The translations under genes and the position numbers were made by a program. Below are positions 35,797 through 48,011 of a DNA stretch of 64,000 bases, one piece after another. The stretch lies in contig JAADJZ010000003.1 of NCBI GenBank assembly GCA_011032825.1, positions 1,178,001 to 1,242,000 of the forward strand. Direction: 5' to 3'. Within the stretch, counting starts at the first letter, position 1. Every line of letters begins with the position of its first letter. A model generated the notes under the pieces. It was not told where the DNA came from, did no database searches, and saw only the letters and a program-made list of their open reading frames with translations. This DNA comes from Massariosphaeria phaeospora (lineage: Eukaryota; Ascomycota; Dothideomycetes; Pleosporales).

Positions 35797-37281
35797 CTAG
35801 TAGGGCCCCCAGATTGAATCAACGATGGGTGTTTCATAAAGAGTTTGGGAAGTCTTTACATGGTTAGATCATATGTACGTATAAAGCGAAGGTATGCTTA
35901 CGGGTTCAACGTCCTCGGTAGACAAATGTCGGAAAGCGGTCGTATCAGTAGTCATATCTGCTTCCTCATTGCGCGCTGAACCTATAGAGGCTTCAGGTAG
36001 ATGGCCATTTTCGTGGTTGGTCTCCTCTTTGAGTCGAAGGGATCTCGTATGACCAGCGCCAGGAGTATCAGCAAGTCCAGCTCCGGCATTCTTATGGTCA
36101 TTGACACACTGGCCCTCACTTGCTAGCGATTGGGGAAACCTTAGATGTTCCGTAGCTTTACTTCTGGACATAGGTGAAGGATTCATTCCAGCTTTGCGTT
36201 TGTTGGAGGGGGTATCCAGCGCGATGCGATCAAGCATAGCAGCATCTCCATTTCGAAGTTTCCGGAAACTCTCTTCCCATTTTCCATGCTCAGTTTCAGA
36301 CATATCAGCAAGGAAAGCATCTATTTTACCGCGTATCTCCTTCTTGGTCGCTGACGGGTCAAGTTGCTGCTTAGCGATTGGAAGTGCGTGGTAGGCGAAA
36401 AGGTCTGTTTTCTGCTGAAAGTGGGTTGCAACGTCGTCGATGTCCAAGTCGGTAGCGTCGACATCCCATCGCCAAGATTTCGACACAGTATTCTTATCGC
36501 GTTTCGTGCTCTTTGGTCTTGTTGAGGGTAGCTGCACGATCACAGGAAGCGTGTCGATATCCATTTCGGTGGTCCCGGACATCGCAGCAGGCATATTCTC
36601 CAGCCCACCCGTTCTTGAATCCGACTGATTGTTCTGTTGCTCTGTCGATGGAACGACATAATTCCGGGAAGCTGGAGTAATATGGGTTGACTCCGTTACT
36701 TATTCTTTTGTATCCTGAACGGCCGGCTTCCTAAGCTCTTTCAACAGCACTCGAATCTCATTCACGTCTTCCTGAGCCAACCATAGTTCATGTGACTCTT
36801 TGCCGGCTCTGACTAATGAAGCAATTCCTAGCTTGAACTTCTCAGGCGTATCCATGTATGTTGCAAGCATCGACGAGACTCGACGAAGCATTTCAGACTG
36901 GAACACAGTCCTCATACACTCGATCTGGCTCTCAGTCGCGTCTTCCTGGCGCATGTGCGCTGCCACCACATCTCTTCCGAGCTGGTCTAGAAAGCTTTCC
37001 GGAAAGCAGATTTTGATTAGCCCCGCAATCGCTTTTCTGAGGACATCGCTGTCGGGATTGGTCGACGAAACGACCTCTATCCGGAAATTCCATTTCTCGC
37101 TGATAGGTACATCTGCTGAGTCTCCAGGAGTGGAACGAAATGTGCTGGCGGAGGCTGTCCGGTGAGATTTTCGAGTCGCAGGTGACACTGATCGACGCTT
37201 TAGACATGCATGTTAGAACCGTCGCTGTATTCTCCTCGGCCATGAATTAATTACCTTGCGTTTCTTCGAGCGTTCTGCCAT
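35797..37281 (-). pseudogene. Unrecognised gene with in-frame TAA at codon 175 (possible nonsense allele)
   Basis: Three exons fit on the minus strand: 37281-37255 (MAERSKKRK), 37197-35902 and 35853-35797. All junctions are GT-AG and in phase, totalling 459 codons plus stop. The middle exon, however, holds TAA at 36702-36700, after which the same frame stays open for 266 more codons, which would be unlikely by chance. A single C-to-T change (CAA to TAA, a RIP-type CpA context) would explain it. The first part is basic, then a compact helical region (WNFRIEVVSSTNPDSDVLRK to LLKELRKP). The second part is low complexity with a helical centre (SWRWDVDATDLDIDDVATHF). No family recognised. Alternatives: a 174-aa gene followed by a second gene starting at 36594, stop readthrough, or an undetected intron. 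Confidence 0.5.
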
Positions 37282-37737
37282 GTTGTGGCCTGGCGTGATT
37301 AGTTCAGGAGGTGCTGGTCAGTGTCCGGCGAATGACGGGAGACTGGGCGCGCGACCCGCACGGCGCACGGCAGACAAAGTGCTTTGTCAGAAACGCGTCG
37401 CGTTCTCACGTGTAGTTGGAAACAGCTGGAGCGGACTGGACGCGCCTGCAACGCGCCCAGGGTGGGCTGATCGCTCTGGGATGGTAAAGTGATGACAACA
37501 CACTTACCTTTTGCGCCTTCTGATTGAACAGCCGCGGAACCGCAGTGCTCTGCTGTGTGCTGCGTGGCAAATTGTGTAGTAAATTCCAAGGTTGCCTCGC
37601 TCTGGCGGCCTCGTGAAAGTGGGATTTAAGCGCACAGGCCACCTGCCAAGCACCCCTTAGAACACCAAAGTTTTAGTAAATAATAGACCTGCACGCTCTA
37701 CAACACGACAACAACAACTTTTTTACTAAATCTAATA
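37282..37737. other. Boundary between gene block and AT-rich block
   Basis: Normal composition to about 37,650, carrying the promoter of the minus-strand gene. Base composition then falls abruptly to AT-rich. TA at 37736-37737 precedes the first transposon terminus. Confidence 0.6.
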
Positions 37738-40078
37738 ACGTACTTTACGAGTAGGCTAGCTACACGAGAAAGCTAGCTACCTTTGCCAAGCTTCTACTAA
37801 AAACTATTCTACTTTACTTTACATCGCGATGCAACAACAATAGAACAAGCTACTAGCTTCTTAAAAGAGTAGATTACAGCTTGCGCCGCAAGCTATCGAA
37901 CGCAACGCAACACTATTTTAAAAACGCGCTGCAAGGATATATAGAATTCTTAGATCTACGCTAAGTACTAAACGCGTTAAAACAACGTTTATACGCGATT
38001 GCACGCCTAAATTAATAAAACTACTTAAAACAAAGAAAAAAGTAATTGTTTAGCATATACTTAACTTTAACGCGCAAAAATTTTCTTTCTAACTCGCTGC
38101 TGTAGCTAATATAGCTAATTCTTTGCGCGCTAAACGTTATCTAAGCTAAGTTAGCGTAAACTAGGCTAGTACGTTCGTTAGGCGCAAACTTAAGCTTAAA
38201 GTTAAGTTTAATTGCAAGTACAACTACAAGAAAGCTTTGTGCAAATTTTTTTAAGTTATTAGAAACTAGTTTAAGCTAGCAAAAACACAAAGGCGAAGTA
38301 TAGTATTCTAAATAAAAATACTTACAATTTTAACAAAGCTAGCTTTTTAATAGGTATAATATTAACAAGCGTAGTTGTTATAAGCTTTAAGCGTTAAAAG
38401 CAGCTAAAAAGCGTTTAGCAAAGTAATTAAAAGTAAACTAACGTACTTTACGAGTAGTTGAGCTACACGAGTTTGCAAAACACTTTTGCCAAGCAAATTA
38501 TCTAATATTATAACTTTAATACTTTTCTTAATAGTAAGCCTATTAGAATAATTTATACACTATTTTAAAACTTTAAGCTAGAACTTTAAAATCTACTAAA
38601 AATTACCTAAATAGGCTAAGTACTACTAGAGTTTTTAAAGTTTAAAAATAAAAAGCTCGCTTAAGTTCTATACCTAGTATCTAGTAGAATTCTACTATAA
38701 TAAACTTTTATATTCTAAAATATTTTTATTTATACTATAAGTTAGAGTTCTAGAAAGTTATATAGTATATAGCTTAGAATTAAAACTATTAAATAGAATT
38801 AGAGTTTATATATAAAACCTACTAAGTATAAAGTATTAGTACTATTATAACTTTAAATAATACTACTTTTTTAAAGCTTATATAGTATAATTATACTAAG
38901 TACTAAATTATCAAGTAGTTTTACGTTAGGTTTTAATAGTTATATATAGATATTTATACTTAGCTAGTATAAAGAAAGTAAACTACTTTCTAACTTATCT
39001 AGTAGCTTTAATTTTAGGCTACACGCTATAAAACTTTCTAGTACTTTAATATATAGTATAAATAAGAATATTTTAGAATATAAAAGTTTATTATAGTAGA
39101 ATTCTACTAGATACTAGGTATAAAGCTTAAGCAAGCTTTTTATCTTTAAACTTTAAAAACTCTAGTAGTACTTAGCCTATTTAGGAAATTTTTAGTAGAT
39201 TTTAAAGTTCTAGCTTAGAGCTTTAAAATAGTGTATAAATTATTGTAATAGGCTTACTATTTAAAAAAGGTATTAAGGTTATAATATTAGATAATTTGCT
39301 TGGCAAAAGTGTTTCGCGAACTCGTGTAGCTCAACTACTCGTAAAGTACATTACAAGAAAAACAAAATTATTACTTTTTGTATACTTTTTTACTTGTTGC
39401 ATTTTCTATAGCTTTTTAACGTAGGTTGTTTTTTGCTACTTAAAAAAGCGTACAAGCGCTAAGCTAAAAACCTAATACACAACAAAATTAACTACATTAC
39501 TAAACTTAAGTTTTTGCATTACTTTATAGGTAATTTTAAAAACGCAATTACTAAAAGCAATATTTAAAAAGCTTTTTAAAGTGCTAGCTTAGTTTTACTT
39601 AACGTAGAAGTAGTAATATTAAAACTTAATATTTGCTTGCGTACACTTATACTACTTACTACTAACGTTGCGCTCTAAGTATCCAAAACTCTAAGCAATA
39701 CTTTAAAGTTTAGATTACAATTAACGCTAATTTGAAAGAAAATTTAAAAGCACGTTAGTAGCTTACTTACTTACATAGTTAAAATAGTTAAAAAGCTTGC
39801 TAAAAGCGCGAAAATAATAGCGCATTTTTTAGTATTAATAAGCAACTAAGTTAAAGAGCTTTAGGTAGCTAACGAAGCTGCTTTACGTTGTAAAGCGCGC
39901 AAAAGAAAGCGTATACAAGCTAAAAGTACTTTTACAGCTAAAAAAGCTCGCGCTTAACTACTTTAAAAGAGTTTGCAACGCGTAGTAATAAAAAGAAAAC
40001 AAAAAAAAGCGCGCGCGCTAAAAGTAGTAAGTTAACTCAAAGGCGCTGTAAACGCTGCGATAAAGCTAAATATAAAAC
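37738..40078 (+). mobile_element. pogo-type DNA transposon relic, interrupted by a foldback element and cut by a Gypsy LTR
   Basis: Left terminus at 37738 after TA: tip ACGTACTTT, then tandem 17-mers ACGAGTAGGCTAGCTAC and ACGAGAAAGCTAGCTAC. The plus-strand reading (about 37,860-38,240) gives a decayed pogo N-terminus. It has the psq/CENPB-type helix-turn-helix block with an STLSTKR-like turn, followed by the second DNA-binding part (VANIANSLRAKRY to FVRRKLKLK). The frame is interrupted at 38,441-39,351 by the foldback element. It resumes to a C-terminal RRCKRCDKAKY knuckle near 40,040, where the Gypsy LTR at 40,079 begins. The right TIR is lost. Confidence 0.7.
38441..39351. mobile_element. 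911-bp foldback element with ~400-bp inverted arms, TA target duplication
   Basis: TA at 38439-38440 and 39352-39353. The arms run inward as near-perfect inverted repeats: the tip ACGTACTTT, the 17-mer ACGAGTAGTTGAGCTAC, the stretch around GCCAAGCAAATTATCTAATA, and later blocks such as AGAATTCTACTA in both arms. Only a small unique centre remains around 38,800-38,960. No coding capacity. It sits inside the pogo relic at 37,738-40,078, whose terminal tip it shares, so it is probably a non-autonomous derivative. Confidence 0.85.
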
Positions 40079-40291
40079 TACGTTTAATCGTAGGTTTAAT
40101 AACACTTAAAATAGATTAATAGTATAGTAATGAAAATAGTATATTCGTGTAAAAGAAACGAATTGCTGTCTTGGTAGCAATTTAGTGCAAAGTACTTTTA
40201 AAAGCTTTGCAAGAAACTAGTTTAGCTCGTTATAACCTATAGTAGCTATTAATCAAAAGAAAACAAATACGTAAAGCTACTTAGCTTTACA
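40079..40291 (-). repeat. LTR of the minus-strand Gypsy, left (3') copy
   Basis: Begins TACGTTTAATCG (TG altered to TA) and ends GCTTTACA on the plus strand. Matches 55705-55907 apart from RIP-type transitions and a ~10-bp indel. A TG...CA outline is kept in the right copy. Confidence 0.75.
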
Positions 40292-41479
40292 TTATTTTTT
40301 TTCTAAAGGCTCGAACGTTTTGTAAACTAACTTTGTTTGAAATTTTTTAATAGAAGCCTATATAGGCTATTGTAAAGCAGAATAGCTCTCTAGAGCTTTA
40401 TACTAATGCTTCGAACTAGTACGAACTTAAGTAAAGTTAAAGTAAAAAAGTAGTAAAGTTTTTTTTAGTAAAGCTAGCGGTAAAGTGTACTGCTAGTAGA
40501 ATTTAGCGAATTTTCAGCTTAGCAGTAGATGCTGCCTATAGTTTTTTTATAGCTCGTACTAGCTCTTTTTAACTTTTATTCTTACATTAACCTTGCTAAA
40601 TCTTTAAATTTAAAAATTAGTTAACGTTAGAATAAGTAAGTTGATCTAGATTATAATAAGCTATTGTAGAGTGTTTAGTAGCTAACGGTGTAACTATTAG
40701 TTTTTTTTCTGTATATTAGCTTGCGTTAGCTTTTCTTTAGCTACTTTAATTTTTTATTAGATAACATAAACATTACTAGAGTTAGTAATAACATTCTAGA
40801 TAATAGCAACTTTATAGTGCACTTTTGCGCGCATTGCGTTGCGTTTTAAAGTAATAAAAAGTACTATTACCTAGGCTAGATAAAATGCTGCATGCTTGTT
40901 GTTAACAACTTTAACAAGCGTTTATACTAAAAGTAAATTGTTAAAAACAACAAAAGCAAAAAGCATAAGTATCTAAAATGCTTTTAGTATTTTAATACAA
41001 ACTAAAACTGCTATTTAGTGCGTATCTAAACTAGTTAAAAGCGTTATAAACTATTTTAATTCTATATAAAGTACTAGAAAAGCTGTAAAGTAAGTTAGAA
41101 AAAGTTGTGCTCGCTTTAAAAAGAGTTTGCAATAAAAGTTATTTTGTAGTTGTTTTTAACTTTGCTTACAAGCCTCTGTCCCCTAGCGCGCTTAAAACTA
41201 AAAAAAAAGTTTTTAAAACTTTTCGCTAGTTTAAAGCGTATACTAACAATAAAGTAAAACTTGCTATAATAAAAATAAGCAGAACTTGCAAAAACATTTT
41301 TAAAACGCTTAATAAGTATGTGTTATAGCTTCTTAAAGTGTAGCAAAGCGCTAATTTAGTTTTTAGTTGCTAATATGCTTTTTACAGCGCGCACCTTTAC
41401 TTGCACAATAAATCTACTAACTTTAATAAAAAATTTAATGCTAAAGTTAAACTAAATAGTTGCGTTTATACTGTTAAAG

Positions 41480-41911
41480 TGTTACGATCTAGTATTACAA
41501 CTAGGCTTAGCGCGAAGCGCTTAGGTTATAAGCTACTAATAGAGTTACATAGCAAGCTAACTAAACCTCGGTTACGTAACCGCTTACTAATAAGCGCTTA
41601 AGAATAAGCGCGCTTAGTAGTAAGCGCTTAGCAACGAGCACTGCTTAATAGTAAGCGCTTAAGAATAAGCAAAAGACATTCTCTAAGTATATAAACTACG
41701 AGAAACAACGCACTTTTATAGTTGTTGTCTTTAATTTTACAATTTACAAGTTAACTTTTACTTTAACTTTTATACTCTTTGCAAAACGAAGCTCGCTACT
41801 ACTTTAGTATCAAACGCTCTACAACTCTTTTAGTCTATCGAACTTACTCAATTTTAAAAGAACTAACCTAAGCTTAATAAAAAACTCTTTTAAGTCCGCT
41901 TAGCCTTTACA
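41480..41911 (+). repeat. 5' LTR of the plus-strand Gypsy (432 bp)
   Basis: TGTTACG...TTTACA. Contains a palindrome array at 41591-41661 (TAAGCGCTTA three times plus TAAGCGCGCTTA). Same length as the 3' copy; differences are almost all C/T and G/A. Confidence 0.9.
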
Positions 41912-44900
41912 TATTAAAGACCTTTAAGATAAATAATACTTTAATAACTACTTTTTCTTATACTCGCACTAGCGGTACGAAAGTAGCGAAGCTCGACTTT
42001 TACTATAGAGATCGCTTAAAGCTAGAGAACTAGTTACTCTAGTTTAACTTTTTTTTTAAGTTTAAAGATAACTATGTTAACGACGTTAACAAGGCATCTC
42101 TAATAGCTTTTTACATAAAAAAAATAGCTTTTAAGTAAGTTTAACTTTACTTAAAAAAGTATTTAGATAGCGACAACGACAAAGATATAATTACACGCAT
42201 GTTCAAAGATCGCGCTGTGTTTAAAAACAAGCTGCAACAATTCTACGCAATCGCTAACAAACCTACTATCGCAGAAAAAACTATCTAACAAATGCGCTAG
42301 ACTAAGTTAGCTAGAAACTACGCTAACTTATTTTAATAGTACTCTATTTAGACTAACTAAAACGACAAAGCACTTATGCGCATGTACAAGCAAAGGCTAA
42401 AAAATAACGTTAAAGCAAAACTAATGCGCTCTAAAGCAGCTACAGACACTTTAAACAACTTAATTAAAAAATTAATCTGCTTCGACAATGAGTTGTACGA
42501 ACTCGCGATTAAAATGCAAGCCGAAGCAAGGTTCTACGCACTAAAAAGCAATAGAAGTTACACACTTAACACTAGCTAGCGTTAAGTGCAAACTTAACAC
42601 TTACGCCTAGCTAGTGTATACAACTTAGCTTAAAGTTACAAACTTATGCACCTTAACAACTTTAACAAAAGTAAACTAATTAACAAACAATTAAAGTATA
42701 GCAAGGAAACAAGAACTTGCTATAATTGTAGCAAACTAGGCTACATCTCTAGCAACTGTTACTAAAAGAACAAAGTTGTTTGACAGTTGAACGTACTGTC
42801 TAATACTACGAGTAGTATTAATAAAAAATAGAAAGTAATTACTTTTATAGATGTTAAGAGTTAGAGAGAATAGTTGCCTAAGAAAATAGGTTTAGCTAAA
42901 AGAAAATTGCTTTGTAACGATACTAACTTTTTGATAAACGAAAAATACGAGTTACTAAACGAGCAACTAAACCTACCAAATACTACGAAACATCAAGACT
43001 AGATTATTAAGAAAAAACAAGTACAAAGAATTTATTAATCTAACACTTTACTTCAAAACGATGTACTCGATTACAACGAAGTAGTGTAAAAATATCTTAA
43101 CAAGCCTAACTAATAGCTTATAGAAAAAAACAAACAAGAAATCTATTAAAAGCTCAAAAAAGCAAAACGCTTTAAAGAAAACATTTTACTTTTAGATCTA
43201 AACGAATTAGCTACTAAGAAACACTAGCACGATAAAGTAGCAAAAGAATCTTAACGATGCTTTAGAAAGAAACGCAACAACGCAAACCTCTACAAACTAC
43301 AGTACTACTTAGACTACTAAAATTTAGAACACGCGAAAATGTTATAGACAGTGTGCTTTTACGACTACTATTTTATTTACTACTTAGATAAGCAAGGCAC
43401 AGAATAGTTCTCTAAAAGAAAAAGCTAATTTTGCTTTTAAAAGTAGTTTGACTGCAAGAACGATACTTGCGAATACTACTTATAAAACAAACGCAACATA
43501 CTATACTTCTTTAAAAAAAACAACTTAGCAGAACTGCTTGCAATGCAAATGCTTGTAAACAACAACTGCACTTAGGCTTAATAGCAAACCTGCTTACACT
43601 CTAACTGCGCACAGCATTAAACTTTCAAGAAAGCTAACGAATTTAGTACAAATTCTTTTTTAGGCTAGCAACGCTTAATCTTAAAGTTAAACAGATTAAC
43701 GTAATTAACTTAGCAAAACAAATTAAGCTCTTAGTAAAGCTTAATAGTTACTTAATAAAAGCCTTAATCGACATAGAAGCATAGGATAACTTTGTTTCTA
43801 CTTAAGTAGTGTTTGTAGCTAGTTTACACTTACTAGAGAAACAATAGCTCTATTTACTTGCTAGTGCCAACGAATAGCTTATACAAGCGCAACTAGTAGT
43901 TACACACAAAATAAGTAACGTACTATTGCACATTAAACAACACTAAGAGAAGTTAGCTTTTAACGTTTTTAAACTAGCTATCTACGACATTATTTTAAAA
44001 CTTTTTTAGTTAAGAAAGCACAATTCTTAGATTAACTAAAGAAGAAATACGCTTTTACTAGAGTGTTGCAAAAATAGCGCTTCTAACACTATGCCTGCGC
44101 ATCGGCAAAGTTTAATAGCAAATAAAAAAACAATTAACGTAATTGCATCGACAAAGGACAGCTTTAGAACACAAAAGTCTAACTTAACAAATACTAACTC
44201 AAAGCTCTTAGATTAACAAGTTAAAGTAAAGAAAAAAATTAGCGCACTTTTAGAAATACTCTACGAGTACAAAAAGTTTAGACATTTCTTTTAGAAAATA
44301 GTAAATGCAGAAGCATTACTAAAATACAAACTTTAAAACTACAAAATCGTCTTACAAAAAAGAAAGCAACTAACTTTTAACCTAATATACAGACTATTGA
44401 AAAAAAAGTTAAGCACACTTTGCAATTACATTAGAGATAACTTAAAAAAAAGTTATATACGACTATTACAGTTACCTGCAGAATACTTAATTATTTTTGT
44501 ACTAAAGAAAAACGGCGTACTACGACTATGCGTTAACTTTCAAAAGCTCAACAACATTACAGTTAAGAATCAATACTTCCTACTAAATATTACAGAATTA
44601 CGAGATTAATTATTCTACGCAAAAGTTTTCACAGCGCTCGACTTACAAGATAGTTACTACTTTATTAAAATCAAAAAAAGTAAAAAATAGAAAACAGCGT
44701 TTCGAACGAGATACAGACATTATAAATACACTGTTATGCTATTTAAGCTTACAAATGCCTTAGCAACTTTTTAAAAGCTTATTAACAACGTATTAAGAAT
44801 GCACTTAAACATCTTTGTCGTTGCTTATTTAAACAACATTTTTATTTATTTTAAAACTTAAAAAAACTATGTTAGACATGTCAAAACAGTGCTAAAGTGC

Positions 44901-47579
44901 TTTAACAAGTTTAACTTTTAACTTAAACTAAAAAAGTGCGAATTTTACAAGCGCGAAGTTGCATTTTTTAGATACGTAGTAAAAGCAAACGAAGTACGCA
45001 TAAGCGAAGACAAAATTAAAGTAGTTAAAAAATAGCTACAACTTAAGAACGTTAAGGAAATACAATTTTTTTTAAAGTTTTTAAACTTTAACTAACAGTT
45101 TATTAAAGATTACTTAAAAATTGCTATACTTTTAACAAAGCTTACGCGAAAAAATACAGCTTTCGCATAAAGCAAAAAAGCAAAAAAAGCTTTCTAACAG
45201 CTTAAGAACGCAAGCATTAGTTTACTATGCTTCTAGATATTTCAAGCAAAACAACTTTTACGCTTTAAAACTAATGCGTTAGATTTTGCGCTAAGAGAAT
45301 GTGCTAGTTAATTGCACAAAAGCAAATAGCACTCTATTGCTTATTACTTACGCAAGTTTTTAAGACTTAAAAAACAATACAACGTGCACGACAAAGAGTT
45401 GCTAGCTATTGTTGCATGCTTACAGCATTAAAGAGTATACGCAAAAAGCTGCTTAAAACTCACAATATTCACGAATTACAAGAATTTAGTTAATTTTACA
45501 ACTACCAAAGTACTTAACCGAAAGTAGGTTAGATAGTTAGAAATGCTAGGCTAGTACAAGTTCAAAATTGTGTACACACTAAAAAAAGACAACGGCAAAG
45601 CTAACGCTCTTAGCCGAAAACATAATATTGCTAAAACAAAGAAAATTATCGACACCGCGATACTTAAGGTTAACTAAAACAAATTACTAAAACTAGCTAG
45701 AACGCTAAACGTACTCTTAAAAACTACAATTACAGTTTTAAAAGAATTGCAAAAAGCAATTATACAACAATATTACAATAACCTAGTTTACAGTTACTCT
45801 AAAATTACAAGAACAATAGAACTTATTAAACAAAACTACAAGTTTAGCGGAATAAAAAACAAAGTTACTGCAATTGTTAAAAAATGTGCAAACTGTTAGA
45901 AAAACAAATATAGTACCTACGCACAATACGAAGAAATGCAGGCTCTAAAGCTACTAGATAAGCTTTGAACTAATATCTCTATAAATTTCGTAATAAAATT
46001 GCTTTTGTTAAAAGACTTTGCTATAGAAATAGCCTACAACGCTATTATAGTTATAGTCAACCGATTTACTAAGTACGTAAAAATAATACTTTTTAAGAAC
46101 ACGTATACTGTACAACAACTAGAATTTATTCTTCTAGATCAACTTATTCGATACTATAGAATACTTAAATTGATTATTAGTAACAAAGACAAGCTTTTTA
46201 CATCGAACTATTAGACAACTCTGTTAGCTGCAATTAGAACGAAACGCAAGCTATTAACAGCGTATTATCTACAAACAAACGGGTAAACAGAAAGAACGAA
46301 TTAAACTATAAAAACATATCTAAGAATATACAGCAACGAACGACAAACTAATTAAATAAAGCTTTTACTAATAGTATAGTTAGCATATAACAACAAGTTG
46401 TTTAAGTTTACAGAACAAACACTGTACTACGCAAATTACAAAAAACACTTACATTTCTTTAAAAAAACGCTTTTAAGCGCGAAAGCTAAAACTGCTACAA
46501 AAGTAGTAAAGGAACTTAAAAAAGTACATAAGTTACTACGAAGTAAACTTAAAATAGCACAACGCTAAAGCATTTTATATGTTAACTAAAAACAAAAAAT
46601 AGCACTTTAGCTAAAGAGAAGAAATAGAGTTTATCTCTTTACAAAGAATTTGCGCACAAAATAACTAAGCAAAGGTCTAGACAACGTTAAAGTTAAACTA
46701 TTTTAATATCGAAGCAACGAAGCCTAGTTAATTACAAATTAAACTTGCCTAAAGACGCAAAGATTTACCTAGTATTCTACATATTCTTGTTAAAACTAGC
46801 TAACCTACAAACGCTACTCTAGCGAACCTTTCGCTACGAAACCAAAGAAAAAAACGAATTTAAAGTTAAGAAAATTATCGCACACCGAGTTGTAGATAAC
46901 TAGAAAGAATACCTAGTTAAGTAGTTAAGTTACCTAGACAGCGAGAACACATAGGAACTAAACACGAACTTTACGAACTGCTACTAGATCCTAGCACGGT
47001 ATTAGTAGAAACACTATAACTAGCAACGAAAGAATTAATTAAGCCTATTGTAGCTTACATTGCAAGCAAAAACTCTATCTCAATTAACAACGCAGGACAG
47101 TTAATTTCCTCTGCTAGCTTGGTTTTGCCTAACGCTTTTATTTTTAACGCAAGACAAAGAGTTTTCTTGCGCGCTTGCTTTTTTGCTTGCTTCAAAATCT
47201 TCTTATTTTGCAGCAGACGATTTATTACCTTTGCTAACAATTTTTTATTTTTATCTACTTTTTTTCTATACTCTTTACGAGTACGATCTAACGACTTCTA
47301 CGACATGTTAACACACGCTTAACCTAAATGCGTGCACTTAGCGCACTTTAAACAAAAATCTAGCATAACAAAACAATCTAAGCCTTGCAAAAAACAATAA
47401 TTACAAGCAATTTTAGCAAGTGTATTAGCTTAACGGATTTTAGAGCTAAAACAAAAGCGACAATAAGTTAACGAAAACATCGCAAGTTGCTACTAGCTAG
47501 ATGCGAGGTAACTCTAGCTACTTGTACAAAATAAGCAGCTCTTACAATTCAAAAACAAATTATTAAAAAAAAAGAATAA

Positions 47580-48011
47580 TGTTACAATTTAGTATTACAA
47601 CTAGGCTTAGCGCGAAGCGCCTAGGTTATAAGCTACTAATAGAGTTACATAGCAAGCTAACTAAACCTCGATTACGTAACTGCTTACTAATAAGCGCTTA
47701 AGAATAAGCGCGCTTAGTAGTAAGCGCTTAGCAACGAGCACTGCTTAATAGTAAGCGCTTAAGAATAAGCAAAGAACATTTTCTAAGTATATAGACTACG
47801 AGAGACAACGCACTTTTACAGTTGTTGTTTTTAATTTTACAATTTACAAGTTAACTTTTACTTTGACTTTTATACTCTTTGTAGAACGAAGCTCGCTACT
47901 GCCTTAGTATCAAACGCTCTACAACTTTCTTAGTCTATCGAACTTACTCAATTCTAAGAGAACCAACCTAAGCTTAATAAAAAACTTTTTCAAGTTCGCT
48001 TAGCTTTTATA
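47580..48011 (+). repeat. 3' LTR of the plus-strand Gypsy (432 bp)
   Basis: TGTTACA...TTTATA (final CA altered to TA). The palindrome array is preserved at 47691-47761. Followed by the target duplication TAAAG. Confidence 0.9.

Larger units (their letters stand above)
41480..48011 (+). mobile_element. Complete Ty3/Gypsy retrotransposon (plus strand), RIP-degraded, TSD TAAAG
   Basis: A 6,532-bp element with two 432-bp LTRs and identical 5-bp flanks TAAAG (41475-41479 and 48012-48016), proving insertion as a unit into the minus-strand Gypsy. Internal plus-strand relics: gag (about 42,050-42,700, partly open at 42376-42579); a CCHC knuckle at about 42,716-42,757 (TCYNCSKLGYISSNC); RT (about 44,400-45,100, open at 44397-44609, YLNN in place of YLDD); RNase H to about 45,600; integrase zinc finger and core (about 45,720-46,350, open at 45999-46214). 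A purine tract directly precedes the right LTR. Many Gln/Trp codons are stops, so it is dead. Confidence 0.9.
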
